25,683 bases of DNA from NCBI GenBank assembly GCA_905250885.1, contig CAJNOQ010002205.1, forward strand, positions 1-25,683, given 5' to 3'. How positions within the stretch are numbered: position 1 is the stretch's first letter; the number at the start of each line of letters is the position of its first letter. A program made the position numbers and the translations under genes. This document shows, piece by piece, positions 20,017-25,683 of this stretch. The notes under the pieces are model-generated. The model had not been told where the DNA came from, searched no databases, and saw only the letters and a program-made list of their open reading frames with translations. Source of the stretch: Didymodactylos carnosus. Lineage: Eukaryota; Rotifera; Eurotatoria; Philodinida; Philodinidae.

Positions 20017-20020
20017 TTAA
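20017..20020. repeat. TTAA target duplication, right
   Basis: TTAA immediately after GAAGGG, matching 17913-17916. Confidence 0.9.
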
Positions 20021-20027
20021 TGAAAAG

Positions 20028-20390
20028 TTGCGTTCGATGCTACGTGGTAAAAATGAAGCGTTTTATCGATATCAACGAAACAAAAATGATAAAAATTTTC
20101 TTTCTTATAAAGAAATATTGAGGTCGTCTGACAAGAAATGCAATACAGCAAAAAATGACTATTATAGGCAAATATCTGTGGATATAAGTATAAAATCAAA
20201 GAGATGGTGGACACTTGTTAAGCATTCTTTAGATCGTACTAGTAAATCATCAATTCCTCCTATTCGATCTTCCGCTGGTAAACTTGTCAGTGAACCTAAT
20301 GAGAAAGCTGATGCTCTAAATGACCATTTTGCAAAAAATGGTGGTGTTGCTAATCACTTAAATGGTGACCTTAACAAAGTGAATAAATGA
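20028..20390 (+). pseudogene. LINE ORF2 fragment, endonuclease-to-RT linker
   Basis: 120 residues in frame with the pre-insertion part at 17680-17912. KNEAFYRYQRNKN, YYRQISVDIS and KRWWTLVKHSL are typical of the linker between endonuclease and reverse transcriptase in jockey/CR1-type elements. The frame ends shortly after LNDHF, where the RT fingers should begin, because of an internal deletion. Confidence 0.75.
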
Positions 20391-20566
20391 TCTATTAACT
20401 GGAAACTACCCTTGAACTCAGGTAAATGCGTATCAATGTTATTCACATTAAAAAAAATTTCCACAAATGCTACCTATACTTCGAATTGGAGCAACAGTGC
20501 TCAGTTATGTTCAGTCACATAAACATCTAGGGATAATATTAACACTTAAACTGGACTGGACTAAAC

Positions 20567-21052
20567 ATGTTGACTATCTACTGCAAAAGATTGAAATTAA
20601 TTGTGTTATTCAAACTTTACAGTAGAATTCTATGTCGTCAGGCACTTAACGTGGTTTATAAGCCCTTCATCATGCCCTGTTTTAATTACGGTAGCATCAT
20701 ATATGGTAACACATCCGATTCCAATGTTGAGCGTATTCAAAAGCTGCACTATCATGCAGTGTTAGCAGTAACAGGAGCTATGAAAGGTAGTAGTAGTCAG
20801 AAGGTCTTGAAGGATATTGGCTGGGAGCCTATGAACAAGTACTTTCATCGAAGTAGAATTGTTACATATCATACGATATTAGTGACTAAGTCACCTAATT
20901 ATTTGTTTGACTTAATATCTTCTTCAACAAACACTTCAGTTCTTACTCATAATTATAATACTCGTAGTCAACAAAATGATCAACACTGGCAGCCATCTCC
21001 CAGAATAACAATATTTAGAGAATCATTTTTTTACCAAGCTCGTATTGATTAG
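20567..21052 (+). pseudogene. LINE ORF2 fragment, post-RT region
   Basis: 161 residues. QALNVVYKPFIMPCFNYGSIIYGN and VERIQKLHYHAVLAVTGA followed by KVLKDIGWEPM match the region downstream of the RT core in jockey/CR1-type LINEs. The start at 20567 is only the first codon after a frameshift; the preceding HKHLGIILTLKLDW segment lies in another frame. A stop replaces the usual Trp after FFYQARID. Confidence 0.78.
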
Positions 21053-21196
21053 CAAGAATTACCGTTCAGTACACGTCGTTGAATTCTTTTAAAAAGAAAA
21101 TTTAAACATTGGTCAAGAAAAGATTTCCTTTTGTGAATAATCGCTTAGATAAAATACATTTTTGTCGACGTCGAGTTGATCGAACTTAACTAAGGC

Positions 21197-21490
21197 ATGA
21201 TTTGTACATTAGCAATCTCACTGCTGATCCGTATTGTATATGTGGTGCGAATAAGACACTTGAACACTTTTTCCTCCCATTGTCCTTTATACCAAAACCA
21301 ACAAAAACTGCTATTCTCTGAGATTGTTGACATAATGCCTACGGCAACCATAACAATGTCATTACTTATGCTATATGATCCTATGAAATGTGAAGATATG
21401 ATAGAGATATATCATTCTGTTTTAAAGTTTATATCTATGCCTAATCGCTTTAAGAAGTCTGGATTCCCATCTGTCACGTATCAACATTAA
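21197..21490 (+). pseudogene. LINE ORF2 C-terminal fragment
   Basis: In one frame, CICGANKTLEHFF gives the C-x-C..H part of the terminal Cys/His motif. In this frame HCPLY completes it, followed by about 65 residues to the stop. A single-base frameshift therefore splits the motif. Confidence 0.65.
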
Positions 21491-21754
21491 GTTCGATTAA
21501 GTGGGTGTTACATGTGATGAGAGTAAATTGAGCTCTAGTTCTAGGTTGAGCATCATTAGCTTCAATAAAACCATTGTAACCGATAGTGCAAGTGTAATGT
21601 CTCTAAGGATAAGACGAAGACTTTTTCTGTTTTTTTTATTTATTTACTTCTCTCTTGTTATGTTTTACGTTCCTATGTTTATATGTGTGTGTTTCTGTGT
21701 ATAGTGCTAAAGTGGGTTTTTAACTCTTTGTGCTTAGGTTTATACTTTCTTTTT

Positions 21755-21760
21755 AATAAA
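21755..21760 (+). terminator. Polyadenylation signal of the LINE
   Basis: AATAAA close to the presumed 3' end of the retrotransposon. Confidence 0.5.
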
Positions 21761-21780
21761 GGTTTAAATCAAATATGCCG

Positions 21781-22556
21781 TCAAGCCATATATCTTGAAC
21801 GATATTAACTTGAGTGGTTATCTAGACAAGCCGGTATGTAGAAATCAGTATCTCTGATACCTTATGAGTAAGAAGCATGTGTGTAAATTAGAAATACCTA
21901 AGAATCAACTTGACATGTACATTATTTCAGAGAAGGTTCAGACTATCTTTAGCAGATATTGGAGCTATTTGATTCGGTTTTAGAAAAACGGGACCCAATT
22001 CCATCGCTGCTCTTTGTGATAAGATCTAATCGCAATCGACACTAATCACTTTAGGAGAAGTAACTGTTCCGATTATGACAGACTGCAAATTATCCCATTA
22101 TTTTTCTCTTCTGACCACTTTATTCTCGCCTCGTAGATTTTATATGCAGCGTAGTTTGTACTTTCAACCGTATAGCAACTACTGCTTAATCTTTACTGCT
22201 GTCTTTAATTATTTTGAGAAAAAAACATTTTCGTTCTTATCCCGATTCATTCATTCATTTCTTTTTCCATATTGTTGTTTGTATGCAAATTATTCAACAT
22301 CCCTTTCTCTCATATACTCTCAACATGTTACCGAAACACCTCTCTCTTTCTCTTCTTTTCATATTTCTACTATCATATTTTCTGTATATATTAATAATAA
22401 TCGTACCGAAAAACGAAAAAAATCACACTATTGCAAATATACATATCTTCTCCCACTGTTGTCATACATATTTCCTTTTATTGTTAAATTTTTCCAATCA
22501 CACCATCAGAACATATACCATTTATCTGCTAGTTATTCGAAGCAAACATCATCAAC
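21781..22556. other. Spacer and upstream region of the acidic-protein gene
   Basis: Pyrimidine-rich from about 22080. The overlapping long frames at 22075-22560 and 22214-22639 translate this composition bias (runs of Ser, Phe, Tyr, His) and show no domain. The promoter of the next gene should lie here, but no clear TATA box is seen. Confidence 0.4.
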
Positions 22557-23556
22557 ATGAGTATCAATGTACTACCAACAATTCTGTTGGCATGTTTCGT
22601 TGTCATCTGTTATGTGCAATCATCGGACGGTGCGAGTGAGTTTTCTTCCTTTTCTGTTTGAATGCTTTAGTGCATTTACTGTGTTATTCTCCACATCTTT
22701 CAAATTAGACAACTATATGAAGGTTTATGGATATTTTATTGAAACTATGATATAAGAGGATGTGATCAGAGAGTAGACCAACATCAGATTAATAGTTTTA
22801 TCACTTATAGGGCATATCTCAGAAGCATTTGATAAAAACCTAAGCAGTCTTGTAACTATCTTTATGCTGATTCAGAGTCTACAAGCTTGCCAAGATTGAA
22901 CAGATTTTGTTGATCACCAAAATCTGATTATAAAGTGTTATCTATTGTTTTCTTACTCTTTTTCTTTGTACTGCAACTAATGGTTGCAACTAATGATAGT
23001 CTTTGTTGGCAGCTATACGAAAACGTCGTGCCGATGATCAACAAATTGATGAAGAATTTACATCTGAAGAATCAGATTCCGAAGGTTACGATATTGATTT
23101 AATGAGAAAACGTAATGATAGTGACGTTGATGATGAAGATGGCGACGGAACAGTGGACCAGAGTGGAACAGATCTTGATGACTTGATTAAATCAGGTATG
23201 CATTGATAATAGATCCTTACGCTGACTGCAAGCATTTCTACTTAAAAAACAATTAAAGAGTTACTAAACCCAAATAGTGCATTATACTGATAAATCCTAA
23301 GAAGCAGGTAGTTTATCCGAAAGATGCTTTTACGAACTCTACACTTCGCAGTCGTATTAACTTTATTAATTGCGCTTCGAAACAGTATTCCAAATCATTC
23401 ATCGTTACTGGTAGCCTAATAATATTTATACATTTAAATTAAGATGACAACAAGAACGATCAATCAGCTGAGACAAGTGAATCAATCGAAGAAAAAAAAA
23501 GAAGTTACGATGAGTCAGAAGATGAGACTTCAAGTAGTTCAAGCGACGATGATTGA
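22557..23556 (+). CDS. Secreted acidic low-complexity protein, possible peptide precursor
   Basis: Three exons, 22557-22635, 23013-23195 and 23444-23556, with GT..AG introns of 377 and 248 bases and phases that join cleanly, give 124 residues. Residues 1 to about 25 form a signal peptide (VLPTILLACFVVICYV core). The mature part is dominated by Asp, Glu and Ser and has no cysteine. Three basic clusters, RKRR (29-32), RKR (58-60) and KKR (105-107), divide it into acidic segments of about 25, 44 and 17 residues; these are good proprotein-convertase sites. Many Ser residues lie in S-x-E or S-D-x-E contexts suitable for secretory-pathway or CK2-type phosphorylation, and the C terminus is SSSSSDDD. 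I recognise no family. It could be a neuropeptide-like precursor, a calcium-binding secreted matrix protein, or a propeptide-bearing defence peptide. An AATAAA follows the stop by two bases. Confidence 0.8.
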
Positions 23557-23558
23557 AA

Positions 23559-23564
23559 AATAAA
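23559..23564 (+). terminator. Candidate polyadenylation signal of the acidic-protein gene
   Basis: AATAAA two bases after the TGA; the 3' UTR would be very short. Confidence 0.5.
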
Positions 23565-23749
23565 AGTCTTACAACGTTCCATCAACTAATTTTTCTAACA
23601 TGCCGTTTCTTTTATCGAATTTATATTTTCTCATATATTCTGTCATCAATTCATTGGACATTTTTTCAATTGCTACTATACTTTTTTGTGAAAGAATTAA
23701 AAATTTAAAAAAGCAAAAGGCATGCTCCAAGTACTTACTACCCAAGTCG

Positions 23750-23850
23750 TTTTCTAGTTATATATCTGACCGAAAGATTATTACTACCGTACATGGTGTG
23801 AGCAAGAATTGTCCGTCAATTGGATCATGGCTATTTTCGATTTTTATCTG
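23750..23850 (+). pseudogene. Possible LINE reverse-transcriptase fragment
   Basis: Within a plus-strand frame (23600-23962), the residues FSSYISDRKIITTVHGVSKN followed by CPSIGSWLFSIFI resemble the RT stretch FxSYLxxRxQ...GVPQGSxLGPLLF of LINEs. The resemblance is short and the P-Q-G-S box is damaged. The rest of the frame is unrecognised. It may be a remnant of the class of element seen at 17680-21780. Confidence 0.35.
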
Positions 23851-23962
23851 TGTAAGAGTAGCTGCTTCAATGAGCGTCTTTCCAATGCAAGAAAAATTCG
23901 TATACAGTGAAATAAAGATTTCAGGCTGGATCTCAGAGCCTGGAGGTTTTCAGATATGCTGA

Positions 23963-24500
23963 TTCTAGTGGCGATAGCAATCTGCTTTGGTTTTTAATTT
24001 CATAATGGACTTCTGGAAAAGTGGGCTTTTTAGCCGAGGGCTTTCGGAAATATTGCAATTAACTCCGGCATCCCGTACAATGGTTCGGAGTGGCGAAGTG
24101 TGTTTTTTTTTTAGAATAAACTAGTGATATTTCTCTCAATAGTCTTCCCCAAAACAGAACAATCGTGTTCTCTTGTTGCGAGTATTTCCTGGATAATGGA
24201 GCAATTGTGTTTTGTTCTGTGAATTCCTATCCCACAGACAGAACCTTTTTGTTCTGTTTGTGGGAACAGAGATTTCTGGGACAGTTCAGTTCAGTAAAGT
24301 TTCTGTAAGCGCACGGACCCACTCCAAGCACTTCGGCACTCCACGGAGTGACGGAACGCGCTTTTCCCGCTTGACATAAATCCGTCGGAAATGGAAAATC
24401 GAAAAACTTGTCAAAAAACGCCCTCTGAAGGAAGCAGGGGGGGACAAGGGCCTTAAGAATACCTACAGAAAAATAGAAATTGTCCCTCAGCATCGATGTG
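23963..24500. other. Spacer with hairpin and GGAGTG-type repeats
   Basis: No gene is seen. GC content rises. CCCACAGACAGAAC (24231-24244) pairs with GTTCTGTTTGTGGG (24251-24264) at 13 of 14 positions around a 6-base loop. CACTCCACGGAGTG near 24340 is a short palindrome. The minus-strand frame at 24227-24541 translates these repeats. Confidence 0.4.
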
Positions 24501-24567
24501 GTCCACTCCGGCCCATTCCAGCCCACTTCAGCCCATTTCAATCACTCTAGCCCATTCCACCATTCCA
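24501..24567. repeat. Degenerate decamer tandem repeat (GCCCATTCCA)
   Basis: Consecutive units GCCCATTCCA, GCCCACTTCA, GCCCATTTCA, ATCACTCTA, GCCCATTCCA and CCATTCCA. Read on the minus strand, TAGAGTGATTGAAATGGGC resembles a hAT-type terminus with subterminal repeats, but no partner end was located. Confidence 0.6.
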
Positions 24568-25592
24568 AAAACGCTTTTTCCCCCTTGCACTTCAGTCTAC
24601 TTTCACCGTTAAGCTCTAAAAGGAGTAAAATAAAAGATATTACGGATTTTCTTAACTCATAAAAGTGTCTTTTTTGTCTTGGATAAATCTTTCTGCAAAA
24701 CGCGAGCGGCTCAGCATGGAGGGTGTAGCAAAATTTTGGAAACCGTTGTAGTTTTTGTCGACTGAGTTCAGTGTTTGTTTCAGTGAAAATGCTTTCAACC
24801 TCGTGATAAAAAGTCAAGGGCTGAGCGAATAAGCGTTTTCGACTGATTGCTTCGTCACACCCAGCGGAGTTTTGATGAAAATAAAAAAAGAAAGCCTGGT
24901 GAACTTCGAAAACCGACATTATAGTACTCTATCAGAAACAAAGATTGCACAAGGTAGACGTTCAGAAGCGGATGGAAATTGCATTGCTAACTTGAGAGAA
25001 TTCTGAGAGATTTTTACCGGAGTATCGCCACACGGTGGAGAATTTTGGCTAAGCATGTGGACCTGAGCTTTGTGAGCGATCTAAAAGTATCTAAACCTTG
25101 TTTCTATAGGTTATCTCGTGTGTGCTTTCCAATGGAATAGTTTTCAACTTTTGAGAAAATTCTCCAAGGGCTTTTCCAGAGACCGAATCTCTGTAAAACC
25201 AGTTAGAAAACTTTTCCAAAACTCAAAAAACATTCGATTAGAAAGAATATCGTAAAAAAACCTGTAAAACTAACGTTTAAATGCGCTCGTGCTTTTATAT
25301 GTTGATGTTCAAATTATCAGGCAAATCATTCTAACGAGGGAACGTTTTTAAGTGCTCCCTCGTTTTTTCAACGAAACCTAGTGGGTTATAGGTCATTGAT
25401 GATGCTGATTCCAAATATAAATATGAGAGCTGCTCGTCGAGCTTCGAAGACCCGATTTTCTGGAAAATCAGTTTTTCAGAAACTCTGAAAAATAACTAAA
25501 ACTTTTCTTAATGAATTATGCTTGTAGCCTGCGCATTTCTGATTAAAATGAGATCTCTCCTAACTCTACATGACCTTTCTTTGCAAAGTTAT
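24568..25592. other. Spacer, no gene seen
   Basis: No credible gene. Contains a short hairpin, AACGAGGGA (25333-25341) with TCCCTCGTT (25356-25364). The minus-strand frame at 24542-24919 has no recognised domain. Confidence 0.35.
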
Positions 25593-25683
25593 ACAATTTC
25601 CAAGAAAAGCCCTAAATTAATTTCTTCCTATTTCTGTAGCTTTGAGTTGACGATGGATATTTAGGGCTTTTCTTGGAAATTGT
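25593..25683. repeat. Perfect 25-bp inverted repeat reaching the window edge
   Basis: 25593-25617 (ACAATTTCCAAGAAAAGCCC and on to TAAAT) is the exact reverse complement of 25659-25683, with a 41-base spacer. The window ends at the last paired base, so the arms may be longer. Could be a MITE or a hairpin. Confidence 0.8.

Larger units (their letters stand above)
17680..21780 (+). mobile_element. Decayed non-LTR retrotransposon (LINE), split by a piggyBac-like insert
   Basis: Remains of a single plus-strand element. 17680-17912 encodes the stretch that follows the endonuclease in LINE ORF2 (DNYRSELSNIDWYSLIYG). After the insert, 20021-20388 continues in the same frame (RYQRNKNDKNF, RWWTLVKHSLDRT, then LNDHF). 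From about 20390 to 20460 it jumps to a segment normally found after the catalytic core (LPLNSGKCVSM), so the reverse-transcriptase centre including its YxDD box is deleted. Then come HKHLGIILTLKLDWTKHV (about 20520-20575), a thumb-like region in a 161-residue frame (20567-21052: PCFNYGSIIYGN, LHYHAVLAVTGA) and a C-terminal zinc-knuckle type region (CICGANKTLEHFF, then CPLY in another frame, about 21230-21290). Several stops and frameshifts show it is dead. The 3' region ends with AATAAA. Upstream it is cut near the foldback end at about 17640. Confidence 0.88.

Noticed and set aside
22075..22639. Two long overlapping plus-strand frames rich in Ser, Phe, Tyr and His
   Set aside because: They follow from pyrimidine-rich DNA, have no domain, and overlap the first exon of a better-supported gene.
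24227..24919. Two minus-strand frames of 104 and 125 residues
   Set aside because: They cover the GCCCATTCCA tandem array and hairpin; the composition follows the repeats.
25333..25364. Hairpin that looks like a bacterial terminator
   Set aside because: The window is eukaryotic and no gene ends nearby.
1..25683. CRISPR arrays, tRNA and rRNA genes
   Set aside because: No regularly spaced direct repeats, cloverleaf or conserved rRNA segments were seen; tRNA was checked by eye only, so a tRNAscan run would be decisive.

Overview
The window reads as AT-rich nuclear DNA of a small invertebrate. The genes have a eukaryotic layout: signal peptides, GT..AG introns of 56 to about 380 bases, and AATAAA signals downstream of the stops. 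Very short introns, a secreted SOD and trypsin, and many kinds of decayed DNA transposon would suit a bdelloid rotifer. That is inference, because no lineage-specific marker was found.

Three intact protein genes can be assembled. On the minus strand, 6935-7805 is a three-exon secreted Cu/Zn superoxide dismutase with all metal ligands and a C-terminal hydrophobic tail. Also on the minus strand, 11048-12184 is a two-exon trypsin zymogen with a complete triad. On the plus strand, 22557-23556 is a three-exon secreted, very acidic 124-residue protein with three basic cleavage sites; I recognise no family for it. An endonuclease/exonuclease/phosphatase-family pseudogene (6049-6755) lies convergent to the SOD gene. 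A short cysteine-rich reading frame (10229-10417) follows a small transposon.

Most of the rest is transposon-derived. From left to right: a 716-bp inverted-repeat element with 10-bp target duplications (397-1112); a 171-bp hairpin (1691-1861); a loopless 80-bp palindrome (3476-3555); a foldback (4409-5108); a mariner-like MITE (5568-5774); two hAT-like elements with degraded 8-bp duplications (8215-9018 and 9931-10228); a 2.8-kb foldback (12335-15108) whose left arm was entered by a further hAT-like element (12856-13334); a solo hAT-like end (near 16340-16374); a foldback built on a GGTAGGTATG-type repeat (about 17085-17625); and a non-LTR retrotransposon (17680-21780) that lost its reverse-transcriptase core and was split by a 2,100-bp piggyBac-like element (17917-20016) flanked by TTAA. 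The right end (about 24,000-25,683) holds GC-richer low-complexity repeats and hairpins, one running into the window edge.

The three genes do not form a pathway. They are single secreted-protein genes scattered among mobile DNA. The nested insertions give a relative order of events: foldback before hAT, and LINE before piggyBac.
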